Notes under the pieces: generated by a model
The model's database searches: none
Told to the model about the DNA's origin: nothing
The model's input: only the letters and a program-made list of their open reading frames with translations
Shown: piece by piece, positions 9,255 through 22,623 of the stretch
Numbering within the stretch: the stretch's first letter is position 1
Layout of the letters: each line of letters starts with the position of its first letter
Assembly (NCBI RefSeq): GCF_002245495.1
Contig: NZ_NQJF01000013.1
Coordinates: 1 to 64,000, forward strand
Origin: Oceanimonas baumannii
GTDB taxonomy: Bacteria > Pseudomonadota > Gammaproteobacteria > Enterobacterales > Aeromonadaceae
Length of the DNA: 64,000 nt
Direction: 5' to 3'
Made by a program: the position numbers and the translations under genes

Positions 9255-9680
9255 TTAACGTACGTTTTTCTTAACCAACTGCAGCACGCGCAGTTTCGCC
9301 ATGGCCCGGGCCAGTTCGGCAGCCGCTTCTGCATAGTCCACATCGTGTGAGGAGTTCTGCAGCTTGGCTTCTGCCGAGCGTTTGGCTTCTTCGGCCTTGG
9401 CTTTATCCAGATCTTCGGCGCGAATTGCAGTGTCGGCCAATACCATGACACTGCTGCCCTGTACTTCCAGCATACCGCCGGAAATGTACAGAACTTCCTG
9501 CTCACCAGCCTTGGTAACGTATTGCACCAGGCCAGGACGGATTGCCGTCAGCAGGGGGGCGTGTCCGTAACGAACGCCCAATTCACCCTCAGAGCCGGAA
9601 ACAGTCACCGCGGTCACAGAGCCGGAAAACAGGCGTTTTTCGGCGCTGACGATGTCCAGGTGAAAGTTATACTCAGCCAT
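9255..9680 (-). CDS. atpC: ATP synthase F1 epsilon subunit
   Basis: A 141-residue subunit of the F1 central stalk that couples rotation of the c-ring to catalysis and can inhibit ATP hydrolysis. The N-terminal beta-sandwich (about 1-88: [39 protein letters not shown]) is followed by a helical hairpin (about 89-141) rich in Ala, Glu and Lys. It is the last gene of the operon, 18 bases after atpD. Confidence 0.97.
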   Translation of the reverse strand: MAEYNFHLDIVSAEKRLFSGSVTAVTVSGSEGELGVRYGHAPLLTAIRPGLVQYVTKAGEQEVLYISGGMLEVQGSSVMVLADTAIRAEDLDKAKAEEAKRSAEAKLQNSSHDVDYAEAAAELARAMAKLRVLQLVKKNVR

Positions 9681-9698
9681 CAGGTCCTCCTTAGAGGC

Positions 9699-11120
<1,422 letters not shown>

Positions 11121-11981
11121 TTATACGGCACCGGCCCCGGCAACAATCTCACTCAGCTCCTGGGTAATCGCGGCCTGACGGGCCTTGTTATACACCAGTT
11201 GCAGATCGTTAATCAGGTTGCCGGCGTTGTCGGTTGCGGCTTTCATCGCTACCATCCGGGCCGCCTGTTCGCTGGCCAGGTTCTCGACCACACCCTGATA
11301 CACCTGAGATTCCACAAAGCGTACCAGCAGCTTGTCCAGCAGCGATTTGGGATCCGGTTCATAGAGGTAGTCCCAGCTGTGGCTGGCCACTTCTTCTTCC
11401 GATGCAGGCAAAGGCAACAGTTGATCGACCGTCGGCTTTTGTACCATGGTGTTTTCAAACTTGTTGTACACCAGGTACAGCTTGTCTATCTCACCTTTGT
11501 CGTACGCTTCCAGCATCACGCTGACAGATCCGATAAGGCTGTCCAGCGAGGGGTTGTCGCCCAGGCCGGAGGCCTGCGCCAGTACCTTGCCGCCATAACG
11601 GTTGAAGAAACCAACCGCCTTGCTGCCGATAAGGCACAGATCAACGCCCACACCTTTGTCGGTGCATGCTTTCATTTCGTTCATGGCAGCCTTGAACACG
11701 TTGATGTTCAGACCACCACAAAGACCACGATCGGTGGAGACGATAATAAAGCCTACGCGCTTGACCTCACGGTCTTCCAGATAGGGGTGCTTGTATTCCA
11801 GGTTCCCCTGCGCGATGTGGCCGATCACCTTGCGTATGGTTTCAGCGTATGGGCGGCTGTGGTCCATGCGATCCTGCGCTTTACGCATTTTCGAGGCGGC
11901 CACCATCTCCATAGCGCTGGTGATCTTCTGAGTGTTTTTCACACTCCCGATCTTGCTACGTATTTCTTTTGCGCCGGCCAT
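11121..11981 (-). CDS. atpG: ATP synthase F1 gamma subunit
   Basis: A 286-residue rotor shaft of F1. It starts [20 protein letters not shown] and ends in the conserved coiled-coil helix with [16 protein letters not shown] and [17 protein letters not shown]. The middle holds [11 protein letters not shown]. Both ends form the antiparallel coiled coil inside the alpha3-beta3 ring. Located 45 bases after atpA. Confidence 0.98.
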   Translation of the reverse strand: MAGAKEIRSKIGSVKNTQKITSAMEMVAASKMRKAQDRMDHSRPYAETIRKVIGHIAQGNLEYKHPYLEDREVKRVGFIIVSTDRGLCGGLNINVFKAAMNEMKACTDKGVGVDLCLIGSKAVGFFNRYGGKVLAQASGLGDNPSLDSLIGSVSVMLEAYDKGEIDKLYLVYNKFENTMVQKPTVDQLLPLPASEEEVASHSWDYLYEPDPKSLLDKLLVRFVESQVYQGVVENLASEQAARMVAMKAATDNAGNLINDLQLVYNKARQAAITQELSEIVAGAGAV

Positions 11982-12026
11982 GTCGCTTCTCCAATTCAGG
12001 TGGCAGCAATTAACGCTGCCACATGG

Positions 12027-13568
<1,542 letters not shown>

Positions 13569-13582
13569 GCTCTATTCCCCAA

Positions 13583-14113
13583 TCAAGATTGCAGCGTTTC
13601 GGCCAAGCGGGACAGACGGCCCCGCACACTTCCGTCGATAACCATGTCACCGGCCTTGATGATAATGCCGGCCATCAGGCTCTTGTCGACGCTGCAATTC
13701 AGGTTCACCTTGCGTCCCAGACGCTGTTCCAGTGAAGCCTGAATCTTGGCCACTTGTTGCTTGGTCAGTCTGGCGGCAGATACCACATCGGCATCCACTA
13801 CCCGGTCCAGTTCCGCCTTCATTTCGGCGAATTCCCGGACCACTGCCGGCAACACACTCAAGCGTCCGTTTACGGCCATAACCCGAATCAGGTTCTGGCC
13901 TTGCTCATCGAGCTGTTCGCCACAGACAGCCAAAAACACGTCGGCCATCTTTTCCGCGTTCAGATCGCTGCCGAGCACCTGGGCCATGCTGTCGTTCTGC
14001 GCCACTTCGGCAGCAAAAGTCAGCATGGACAACCAGTTGTCGACCGCTTTTTTCTCAACGGCAAAATCGAAAGCTGCTTTGGCATAGGGGCGAGCAATGG
14101 TTTTCATTTCCAT
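13583..14113 (-). CDS. atpH: ATP synthase F1 delta subunit
   Basis: A 176-residue peripheral-stalk protein that joins F1 to the b subunits. The N-terminal helical domain starts [20 protein letters not shown], a family hallmark. The C-terminal part has [19 protein letters not shown] and [13 protein letters not shown]. An internal ATG two codons later (MKTIARPYA) is an alternative start. Confidence 0.97.
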   Translation of the reverse strand: MEMKTIARPYAKAAFDFAVEKKAVDNWLSMLTFAAEVAQNDSMAQVLGSDLNAEKMADVFLAVCGEQLDEQGQNLIRVMAVNGRLSVLPAVVREFAEMKAELDRVVDADVVSAARLTKQQVAKIQASLEQRLGRKVNLNCSVDKSLMAGIIIKAGDMVIDGSVRGRLSRLAETLQS

Positions 14114-14126
14114 GGCTCTGATTCCC

Positions 14127-14597
14127 TTACAGTTCAGCTACTACTTTCTCTACGATGTCGCTGTTGGCAGCGGCATCAATCTGACGCTCGAGGATTCTCT
14201 CTGCACCCACCAGGGCAAGAGCAGCAACCTGCTTACGCAGTTCCTCTTTGACACGATTGCGTTCGGCTTCAACTTCCGCCTGGGCCTGTGCCAGAATCTT
14301 TTCACGCTCGGCCTGAGCCTCACGCGTTGCATCCTCGATGATCTGAGCCTTACGCTTGTTCGCCAGCTCAACAATTTGAGCGGACTCCAGCTTGGCTTCT
14401 TTCAGCTGTTCGGTTGCATTGGTCTGCGCCAGTGCCAGGTCTTTCTTGGCACGTTCGGCCGAAGACAAACCTTCGGCGATTTCTTTCTGGCGCTTTTCGA
14501 TGGCACCCATGATGGGGGGCCATACGAACTTCATGCAGAACCAAACGAAGATGATAAACGCGATCGTTTGACCGAGGATTGTTGCGTTCATATTCAT
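14127..14597 (-). CDS. atpF: ATP synthase F0 b subunit
   Basis: A 156-residue peripheral-stalk subunit, the same length as in E. coli. It begins [20 protein letters not shown] (one membrane helix, about 5-27) and continues as a long charged helix rich in Ala, Glu, Lys and Gln that dimerises and reaches up to F1. Located between atpE and atpH. Confidence 0.98.
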   Translation of the reverse strand: MNMNATILGQTIAFIIFVWFCMKFVWPPIMGAIEKRQKEIAEGLSSAERAKKDLALAQTNATEQLKEAKLESAQIVELANKRKAQIIEDATREAQAEREKILAQAQAEVEAERNRVKEELRKQVAALALVGAERILERQIDAAANSDIVEKVVAEL

Positions 14598-14647
14598 CGC
14601 AACTCTCCTTTAAAGTTGGTTAGCAGACTGATTAACGTACCGGGCCA

Positions 14648-14911
<264 letters not shown>

Positions 14912-14932
14912 TTAAATTCTTGTTATCTTAAA

Positions 14933-16113
<1,181 letters not shown>

Positions 16114-16183
16114 AATTACTCCTGATACAGTTAGGGGCCTTCCCGATGGCATCCATCGGTTAAGCCCCAAAAAAGCAGGTCAA

Positions 16184-16211
16184 ATTATACCCGTGAACGA
16201 CACAAATGCAA
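16184..16211 (-). promoter_or_regulatory. Promoter of the atp operon
   Basis: The minus strand shows TTGCAT (16206-16211), a 16-base spacer and a perfect TATAAT (16184-16189), about 70 bases upstream of the atpI GTG. It is the only strong promoter-like pair in the 197-base gap between parB and atpI. Confidence 0.8.
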
Positions 16212-16310
16212 TTGGACTAAATCCTTATTTTTCGCGGATTTCAGTGCTTTTTTTATGCATTTTCACCACACTTGTATTGACTGAAGGATTACTACAGTGT
16301 GCGCGGATAT

Positions 16311-17216
16311 TCAGAGCTTGGGATCATCCCCCAAACCGAAAAAAGTGCCTATTTTATCCAGTTCATTCAATGAGTTATATGAAATGACTAGCTTTCCCTT
16401 CTCTTTTCCTGATGACTTGATTTCGGCTTTTATACCTAATTTTTCACCAAACTCCTGCTCAAGCTGGGTCATAAACAGGGATCTGGGTTGCTCTGTTTTT
16501 GCTTTTTCGGGCACCTGAGCCTGTTTTACCAATTTTTCGGTTTCCCGCACGGTCAGGCCTTTTTGCGCCACCACGCGCGCCAGTTGCGACTGACTTTCCC
16601 CTTCCAGCGTCAGCAAAGCCCGGGCATGGCCCATTTCCAGTGAGCCGTTTTCCACCAGCTGCTTCACATCATCGTTAAGCTGATTCAGCCGCAGCAGGTT
16701 GCTCACCGCACTGCGACTTTTGCCCACGGCGTCGGCCACTGTCTGGTGAGTGAATGCAAACTCTTCTATCAGCCGCGCCAGGGCGCGGGCCTCTTCCATC
16801 ACATTGAGGTCTTCACGCTGAATATTTTCAATCAGGCCGATGGCCAGGGCTTCCTGATCGGTAACTGGCTTGACCAGCACTGGCACCTTGCTCAGACCGG
16901 CCATTCTGGCCGCCCGCCAGCGCCGCTCACCAGCCAGGATTTCATAACCGCCGGCTTCCAGCGGACGCACCACGATGGGCTGAATAATGCCTTGCTGACG
17001 AATGGACTCGGAAAGTTCCTCAAGCGCCTGCTGGGACATGTCCCGGCGCGGCTGATATTTGCCCGGCTGCAGATTGTTGATGGCCAGATTCTGCAGCTCG
17101 CCACCGGCACCGGATTCAGAATGGGTATCGGCCTGCTCACGACGCAGATTAGCGGCGGAGCTGGTGCTGAGCAGAGCATCCAGCCCCTTGCCCAGTCCGC
17201 GACGTTTCATGTTCAT
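16311..17216 (-). CDS. parB: Chromosome partitioning protein ParB (Spo0J family)
   Basis: A 301-residue DNA-binding protein that loads at parS sites near the origin and works with ParA to segregate it. It has the N-terminal signature RGLGKGLDALL, the ParB/Srx CTPase domain (about 45-135: KYQPRRDMSQQALEELSESI, then ILAGERRWRAARMAG) and the helix-turn-helix linker (about 140-195: GLIENIQREDLN, TVADAVGKSRSAVSNLLRL). The C-terminal dimerisation domain ends KIGTFFGLGDDPKL. Its start overlaps the parA stop by 4 bases. I saw no match to the canonical parS palindrome in the window. Confidence 0.96.
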   Translation of the reverse strand: MNMKRRGLGKGLDALLSTSSAANLRREQADTHSESGAGGELQNLAINNLQPGKYQPRRDMSQQALEELSESIRQQGIIQPIVVRPLEAGGYEILAGERRWRAARMAGLSKVPVLVKPVTDQEALAIGLIENIQREDLNVMEEARALARLIEEFAFTHQTVADAVGKSRSAVSNLLRLNQLNDDVKQLVENGSLEMGHARALLTLEGESQSQLARVVAQKGLTVRETEKLVKQAQVPEKAKTEQPRSLFMTQLEQEFGEKLGIKAEIKSSGKEKGKLVISYNSLNELDKIGTFFGLGDDPKL

Positions 17217-18016
17217 GCTGTCTTTTCCACCTGTTCGGAGTTGGACTGCTCATCTTCGGCACGGCGCAGTATTTCACCGGCCAGCGCCAGATAGGATTTG
17301 GCTCCTACCGAGGATTTATCGTAATACATGGCAGGAGTACCGTGGCTGGGAGCCTCGGCCAGGCGCACATTGCGCGGGATCACGGTGCGATACACCTTAT
17401 CGCCAAAATAGCTTTTAAGCTGATCGGACACCTCATTGGACAGACGGTTGCGGTGATCATACATGGTGCGCAGTATGCCCTCGATTTTGAGGTCGGGGTT
17501 AACCACCGCGGCCAGCTTGCTGATGGTATCCACCAGCGCGGTCAGTCCCTCCAGCGCAAAATATTCACACTGCATGGGCACCAGCACCGAATCTGCCGCC
17601 GACATGGCATTGACGGTGAGCAAATTAAGGGAAGGCGGACAATCGATAAAAATGTAGTCATAGTGCTCCCGTACCGGTGCCAGCGCATTACGCAAGCGCA
17701 CCTCACGGGCGAAGAATTCCATCAGCTTGATTTCAGCAGCAGTGACGTCACCGTTACCGGCAATCAGATCATAGCCACCGCTGGTTTCCGAGACGACAAC
17801 CTCCGCCACCGGCAGTTCGTCTACCAGCAGCTCATAGGCGGTATTGGCTACCTGGTATTTGTCGACACCGCTGGCCATGGTGGCGTTGCCCTGAGGATCG
17901 AGATCGATCACCAGCACGTTACGCTTGGTGGCCGCCATGGAAGCGGCCAGATTCACACAGGTGGTGGTTTTACCCACTCCACCTTTCTGATTGGCTATAG
18001 CAATGACTTTTCCCAC
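17213..18016 (-). CDS. parA: Chromosome partitioning ATPase ParA (Soj family)
   Basis: A 267-residue deviant Walker ATPase. KGGVGKTTTCVNLA (11-24) contains the signature lysine pair, DLDPQGNAT the switch region and IDCPPSLNLLTVNAM the Walker B strand. It binds DNA non-specifically in its ATP form and drives ParB-parS complexes apart. It lies between rsmG and parB, 9 bases after rsmG, the standard origin-proximal arrangement. Confidence 0.97.
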   Translation of the reverse strand: MGKVIAIANQKGGVGKTTTCVNLAASMAATKRNVLVIDLDPQGNATMASGVDKYQVANTAYELLVDELPVAEVVVSETSGGYDLIAGNGDVTAAEIKLMEFFAREVRLRNALAPVREHYDYIFIDCPPSLNLLTVNAMSAADSVLVPMQCEYFALEGLTALVDTISKLAAVVNPDLKIEGILRTMYDHRNRLSNEVSDQLKSYFGDKVYRTVIPRNVRLAEAPSHGTPAMYYDKSSVGAKSYLALAGEILRRAEDEQSNSEQVEKTA

Positions 18017-18025
18017 CGGGAACCT

Positions 18026-18652
18026 CTACTGGCTGGCTTGCGAAATGACCACCAGATGGCGGTCGCCTTCCTGCCCGGGCACATGCAGCGGATAAACGCC
18101 ATCGCATGTCAGGTGGGCGGGCAGGGATGTTAACTCCTGCTCCGGAATTTGTCCCTTAAGGGCAAGAAAACAACCATGAGGGGCGGGCAGGTGCGCGCAC
18201 CAGCTTAGCATGTCATCCAGCGAAGCAAAGGCCCGGCTCAACACGCCGTCAAACTTTTGTTCAGGCTGAAAAGCTTCAACCCGGCTTTGCACTGCCTCCA
18301 CATTGGTCAGCCCCAACTGGTGTACCACGGTGCGAATAAAGCGAATACGCTTGCCCAGGCTGTCGAGCAGCACGAACTGTTTGTCAGGATTGATAACGGC
18401 CAGCGGCAAACCGGGCAGACCCGGGCCAGTGCCTACATCGATAAAACGTTCACCATCAAGGTAAGGGCTTACTACCAGGCTATCCATGATATGGCGTACC
18501 AGCATGGCATTGGGATCCCGCACCGAAGTGAGGTTGTAGGCTTTGTTCCACTTGTCGAGCAGCCCCACCAGGGCCACCAGTTGCTCAGCCTGTTGGTCAG
18601 TTATTTCCAGTCTGGTCTTAGCCAGCAGGGAATGCAGTTGTTGCAGCATCAT
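18026..18652 (-). CDS. rsmG: 16S rRNA (guanine527-N7)-methyltransferase
   Basis: A 208-residue SAM-dependent methyltransferase (formerly GidB) that methylates G527 of 16S rRNA. The SAM-binding motif [14 protein letters not shown] starts near residue 72 and [12 protein letters not shown] near 145. The tandem ATG at 18652 is chosen because GAGG is 3-6 bases upstream; a TTG at 18661 gives three more residues. The gene begins 5 bases after the mnmG stop, an arrangement conserved in many bacteria. Confidence 0.96.
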   Translation of the reverse strand: MMLQQLHSLLAKTRLEITDQQAEQLVALVGLLDKWNKAYNLTSVRDPNAMLVRHIMDSLVVSPYLDGERFIDVGTGPGLPGLPLAVINPDKQFVLLDSLGKRIRFIRTVVHQLGLTNVEAVQSRVEAFQPEQKFDGVLSRAFASLDDMLSWCAHLPAPHGCFLALKGQIPEQELTSLPAHLTCDGVYPLHVPGQEGDRHLVVISQASQ

Positions 18653-18657
18653 AAACC

Positions 18658-20556
18658 TCAAGCCGATTTGCGCAGCAGGCCGCGCTTTTTCAGATGAACC
18701 AGCAAAATGGAAATGGCTGCCGGGGTAACACCGGAAATGCGCGAGGCCTGGCCCAGTGTTTCTGGCCGCGCTTCATTAAGCTTGGCAATCACCTCGTTGG
18801 ACAGGCCTGATACCTCGGCGTAGTCCAGATCCAGCGGCAACCTGGTATGTTCGTTGCGCAGTTGCTTCTGAATCTCGTCCTTCTGACGCTCGATATAACC
18901 GGCGTATTTGGTCTGGATTTCCACCTGTTCGGCGGCCTGTTCGTGTTCAATGCCCGGACCAATGCCCTCGATGGCCATCAGGGTGGTGTAATCCAGTTCG
19001 GGACGGCGCAGCAGCTCTTCCAGATTGTGCTCCCGGCTGAGCGGAGTTTTCAGTTTTTCATTCAGAGCCGAGGCGGCAGCATGTTTGGGGTTGATCCAGG
19101 TGCTGCGCAGACGCTGGCTTTCCTGTTCCATGCGTTCAACCTTGTCGCAGAACAGCCTCCAGCGGTGATCGTCCACCAGACCCAGCTTGCGACCTTCCTC
19201 GGTCAGACGCAGATCGGCGTTGTCTTCGCGCAGCAGCAGGCGGTATTCGGCCCGGCTGGTAAACATGCGGTAAGGCTCCTGAGTACCCAAGGTAGACAGA
19301 TCATCCATCATCACCCCGAGATAAGCCTGATCCCGGCGCGGTGACCAGGATTCTTTGTCAAAGGCACGCAATGCGGCGTTGGTTCCGGCTAACAGGCCCT
19401 GAGCACCGGCTTCTTCGTAACCGGTGGTGCCGTTGATCTGGCCGGCAAAGTACAAATTGTGCAGACACTTGTTTTCCATGTTGGAGCGCAGATCCCGCGG
19501 ATCGAAGTAATCGTATTCGATGGCATAACCGGGGCGCATGATATGTGCCTGCTCGAACCCCTTGATCGAGCGTACGATCTGGATCTGTACGTCAAACGGC
19601 AGGCTGGTAGAGATCCCGTTAGGGTAAAGTTCGGTGCTGGTCAGGCCTTCCGGCTCAACAAAGATCTGGTGAGCGTTCTTATCGGCGAAACGCATGATCT
19701 TATCTTCGATCGACGGACAGTAACGGGGGCCGATCCCTTCGATCACACCGGCATACATGGGGCTGCGATCCAGGTTTTGCCGGATCACGTCATGAGTACG
19801 CTCATTGGTGTGAGTGATGTAACAGGGTACTTGCTGGGGATGATCTGCCCGGCTGCCGATAAAGGAAAATACCGGCGTCGGGTTATCGCCGGGCTGGGGC
19901 TGCATCACCGAAAAATCAACACTATTGGCATCAATACGGGGCGGCGTACCGGTTTTCAGCCGATCGATCCGCAGCGGCAGTTCCCGCAACCGGCTGGCCA
20001 GGGCAATGGACGGAGGATCTCCGGCGCGGCCGCCCTGATAGTTATCCATACCAATATGAATCCGGCCATTAAGGAAAGTACCGACGGTCAGCACCACGGT
20101 TTTACCGTAAAACTTAAGGCCGGTCTGGGTAATGACACCAGTGACCGTATCGCCATTGAGGATCAGATCATCACAGGCTTGCTGGAAGATTTTCAGATTG
20201 GGCTGATTCTCCAGTCGGGTTCTGACAGCCTGACGATAGAGCTGCCGATCTGCCTGGGCACGGGTAGCACGTACCGCCGGGCCTTTGGAAGCATTCAGAG
20301 TGCGGAACTGAATGCCGGCGCGATCTGCAGCCTGTGCCATGATACCGCCAAGGGCATCAATTTCCTTAACCAGATGTCCTTTGCCAATACCACCAATCGC
20401 GGGGTTACAGGACATTTGTCCGAGTGTATCAATGTTGTGCGTCAGCAACAGGGTGTTTGCCCCCATACGGGCAGCGGCAGCAGCTGCTTCCGTTCCGGCA
20501 TGGCCACCACCTACCACGATGACATCAAACGATTCTTCATATTGCATATTGAACAC
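18658..20556 (-). CDS. mnmG: tRNA uridine-5-carboxymethylaminomethyl synthesis enzyme MnmG
   Basis: A 632-residue FAD protein (formerly GidA) that, with MnmE, adds the carboxymethylaminomethyl group to U34 of several tRNAs. The FAD motif is [12 protein letters not shown] (from residue 15), followed by [24 protein letters not shown], and the catalytic-Cys region [11 protein letters not shown]. The C-terminal end carries [12 protein letters not shown] and [15 protein letters not shown]. An ATG three codons later is possible. It sits at the left edge of the origin and is transcribed away from it, as in E. coli. Confidence 0.98.
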   Translation of the reverse strand: MFNMQYEESFDVIVVGGGHAGTEAAAAAARMGANTLLLTHNIDTLGQMSCNPAIGGIGKGHLVKEIDALGGIMAQAADRAGIQFRTLNASKGPAVRATRAQADRQLYRQAVRTRLENQPNLKIFQQACDDLILNGDTVTGVITQTGLKFYGKTVVLTVGTFLNGRIHIGMDNYQGGRAGDPPSIALASRLRELPLRIDRLKTGTPPRIDANSVDFSVMQPQPGDNPTPVFSFIGSRADHPQQVPCYITHTNERTHDVIRQNLDRSPMYAGVIEGIGPRYCPSIEDKIMRFADKNAHQIFVEPEGLTSTELYPNGISTSLPFDVQIQIVRSIKGFEQAHIMRPGYAIEYDYFDPRDLRSNMENKCLHNLYFAGQINGTTGYEEAGAQGLLAGTNAALRAFDKESWSPRRDQAYLGVMMDDLSTLGTQEPYRMFTSRAEYRLLLREDNADLRLTEEGRKLGLVDDHRWRLFCDKVERMEQESQRLRSTWINPKHAAASALNEKLKTPLSREHNLEELLRRPELDYTTLMAIEGIGPGIEHEQAAEQVEIQTKYAGYIERQKDEIQKQLRNEHTRLPLDLDYAEVSGLSNEVIAKLNEARPETLGQASRISGVTPAAISILLVHLKKRGLLRKSA

Positions 20557-20659
20557 TCTTGAAACACTCAGCTGAAAGGATCTCTGGCCCTGTGATCAAC
20601 CGTCACTGTTTAGCCGGTTTGCTCAAGGGGTGCATATTTTAGCTGTTTTACGGAAGGGA

Positions 20660-21005
20660 TGGAAACCGGATCAGAGCGGATCCTGTGATTGCTTATAGAT
20701 CTTAGATCTTTAGATCGATCTTCTGTTAGATCTGTTATTAGCAACGGCCGGATCTGTGTATAAGCGATTTTTGATCAGGGAGATCATTCACTTACCTCAG
20801 ATCGTTTGATGTGGAAAACAGATCTCATACTCCCGTATGACCAGTGGTTAACTGCTCTACTTATCCACATGGGGTCCGGTGAAAAAATTTAATTTATAGG
20901 ATAACTATAGGTTTAACACCGTTTTATCGCACATTTATCAACAGTCGTACTGCTGCCGTTTAGTGACAAGTGAATGGTTGTAAGGGGCGGATCTGTTGAT
21001 AACTT
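20660..21005. other. oriC: Chromosomal replication origin oriC
   Basis: This lies in the 512-base gene-free interval between mnmG and mioC, the E. coli oriC position. Twelve GATC sites fall within 20669-20824 and four more elsewhere between 20579 and 21052, far above chance; this is a Dam/SeqA signature. DnaA boxes: TGTGTATAA (20755-20763, reverse of TTATACACA), TTATCCACA (20861-20869, perfect), TGTGGAAAA (20810-20818, one mismatch), and two TTATCAACA-type boxes (20935-20943 plus, 20994-21002 minus). The duplex-unwinding side is on the left, next to mnmG. The rest of the gap (20557-20659 and 21006-21068) shows no gene. Confidence 0.93.
20698..20741. other. oriC AT-rich 13-mer (DNA unwinding) region
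   Basis: Repeated GATCT-starting AT-rich blocks. GATCTGTTATTAG at 20729-20741 differs at one base from the E. coli right 13-mer as I recall it, and blocks starting at 20698, 20705 and 20717 are looser copies. It lies immediately to the mnmG side of the first DnaA box, matching the E. coli layout. Confidence 0.8.
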
Positions 21006-21068
21006 GGTGGAAGAAACTTGGTGCGCTGGCGCGGAGGCGTGAAAACCGGATCCCGGCCAGCATTAACA

Positions 21069-21524
21069 TTAAGCGATCATTGCTTCGTTTAAGTTGCGAT
21101 CCAGCCAGATCTGAGCCTGTTGTTCCGGTGGATCGCCGGCGCTGACATCTATCTCCAGCCGATCCCCGATCCGGGTGGCGCCCAGTGCCGTCAGTGTTTG
21201 ATCCAGCTTTTGTATCGCGTGGCAGAAAGTATCGTAACTGCTGTCGCCCAGACCCACAGCCAGATAGCTGAGCTTCGGGAAATGGGGAGCTTGCTGTTGT
21301 AGCGCCTCAAAAAATGGCTGAATGTTATCAGGAAGATCTCCCGCTCCGTGGGTGGAGCATATCAGTAGCAGATAATGATCGGGGGCGATCAAGATGTGAT
21401 CAAGCTGGGGAGAAGTGTGAATAACCGTTGTATGACCGGCAGACTGCAGGTGATCTGCCAGGTCTTCGGCCAGATCCTCGGCACAACCGAGAGTGGATCC
21501 CACCAGCAGGGTAAAGTGGCTCAT
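21069..21524 (-). CDS. mioC: MioC flavodoxin-like protein
   Basis: A 151-residue flavodoxin-fold protein. The FMN phosphate loop is VGSTLGCAEDLAEDLA near the N-terminus; CSTHGAGDLPDNIQPF and YLAVGLGDSSYDTFC bind the flavin ring. E. coli MioC (147 residues) is an FMN protein associated with biotin synthase activity, and its transcription runs into oriC, as here. The flavodoxin domain of sulfite reductase is the other possibility, but size and location favour MioC. Confidence 0.9.
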   Translation of the reverse strand: MSHFTLLVGSTLGCAEDLAEDLADHLQSAGHTTVIHTSPQLDHILIAPDHYLLLICSTHGAGDLPDNIQPFFEALQQQAPHFPKLSYLAVGLGDSSYDTFCHAIQKLDQTLTALGATRIGDRLEIDVSAGDPPEQQAQIWLDRNLNEAMIA

Positions 21525-21599
21525 AGCTGACTCATGTTGGCAAACAGGTATGTCATCTTACCCCAGAGATCAATCTGCGCGAGAGCGGCACGCTCTTCA

Positions 21600-21850
21600 T
21601 TTTTGCTGTAATGACATATCCGTCATGGATCCCTGCCCCCAACTCTGGTCATGCAGATGCGCATCCAGTACAGATGTGCACGGCGTTAAACGCCGTATTG
21701 TCTGCTGCATGGACCCCCGCCTTCGCGGGGGGGACGTTTCTTCTCGGTCTGGTCATGCCCATGCAGATAGGTATCCAGTACAGATGTGTACGGTTACAAG
21801 CATGGCGTGGTTTGTGGCATGGATCCTCGCCTGAGCGGGGTGGACCTGGC
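21600..21850. repeat. Imperfect direct repeat carrying REP-like palindromes, between mioC and gspB
   Basis: Two related stretches of about 90 bases (about 21647-21737 and 21748-21846) each contain GGTATCCAGTACAGATGTG-like DNA (GCGCATCCAGTACAGATGTG in the first) and end in a TGGAYCC palindromic unit (CCCCCGCCTTCGCGGGGG in the first; TCGCCTGAGCGGGG in the second). A degenerate unit precedes them at about 21620. They fill most of the 357-base gap; no gene is seen in it. Unit family as at 7.5 kb and 45.5 kb. Confidence 0.65.
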
Positions 21851-21881
21851 TTCACAGAAGATGACGGAGGTCTGTCGCTTG

Positions 21882-22610
21882 TTACCCGCCTACCGAGCCC
21901 AGGTGAAACTCGTTGCCCTGAAAGCTCAGCACCACCCCCTTGGGGGTAATGCGCTCAATACCGAGAGAGCCGACGTTTTGCCCTTCCCGCAGCATCTGGC
22001 CGTTGATATTAGCCATGCGTGCAGCTGGATCCGGCGAGTAAATGTGTACCGACAGGATCAGCGGTGGCAACCGGCTGCGAATGCTGGCCGGCAGCTCACG
22101 GATATCCGGTACCCCGGGATCAAATACCGGCTCGGAAGGGGGAGCTTGCGACAGTGATCCGGCGGGCACATTGGCATTTGTTGGAGCAGCCTGAGTGGTC
22201 TGCTCCCGTTGGGCTGGGGTCGGCTCCGGCTCATTCAGACTGACAGCCGGTGGTTCTTCTACCAGAATGCGGGGGGAATTGGAGCTGGAGCTGATGACGA
22301 TGGGTTGCCTGGCCGGTTGTGGTGGCGTGACGGCAATGCCTTCTGAAGTGTCGGGAATAACCGGTATCTGTGCTTGTGGTGCCGGCTCAGCTACCGGCGG
22401 CAATTCCAGCCAGCGGGCAGCAAACCGTGCCAGACCCAGTCCAATCAGCATAGCCAGTACGATAATCATCAACAGCCTGAACAGACGGCGGCGATACAGG
22501 GGCGGTCGCCTTGGCGGGGGAGCACCGGCGGGTTCCGGGAGCACTGCTTCCGGGGTCTGACGATTGCGCCGGCGTTCCGATTGCTTCAGAGCGTCAAGAA
22601 TATAAGACAC
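21882..22610 (-). CDS. gspB: GspB/ExeB-like type II secretion assembly protein
   Basis: A 242-residue inner-membrane protein. It starts with the family signature MSYILDALKQSERRRNRQ, then a Pro/Arg-rich cytoplasmic stretch, one membrane helix (about 44-66), a long Pro/Ser/Glu-rich periplasmic linker (about 70-165) and a small conserved C-terminal domain (about 170-242: LPPLILSVHIYSPDPAARM, NGQMLREGQ). In Aeromonas, ExeB forms a complex with ExeA that helps the secretin pass and assemble through peptidoglycan. The gspA stop is 13 bases upstream, so the two form one unit. Confidence 0.9.
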   Translation of the reverse strand: MSYILDALKQSERRRNRQTPEAVLPEPAGAPPPRRPPLYRRRLFRLLMIIVLAMLIGLGLARFAARWLELPPVAEPAPQAQIPVIPDTSEGIAVTPPQPARQPIVISSSSNSPRILVEEPPAVSLNEPEPTPAQREQTTQAAPTNANVPAGSLSQAPPSEPVFDPGVPDIRELPASIRSRLPPLILSVHIYSPDPAARMANINGQMLREGQNVGSLGIERITPKGVVLSFQGNEFHLGSVGG

Positions 22611-22623
22611 CTTATGCCTCCGT

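Noticed and set aside
16171-21068. parS site for ParB
   Set aside because: I scanned parAB and the origin gap for the TGTTNCACGTGAAACA palindrome and saw no match; a site elsewhere is likely.
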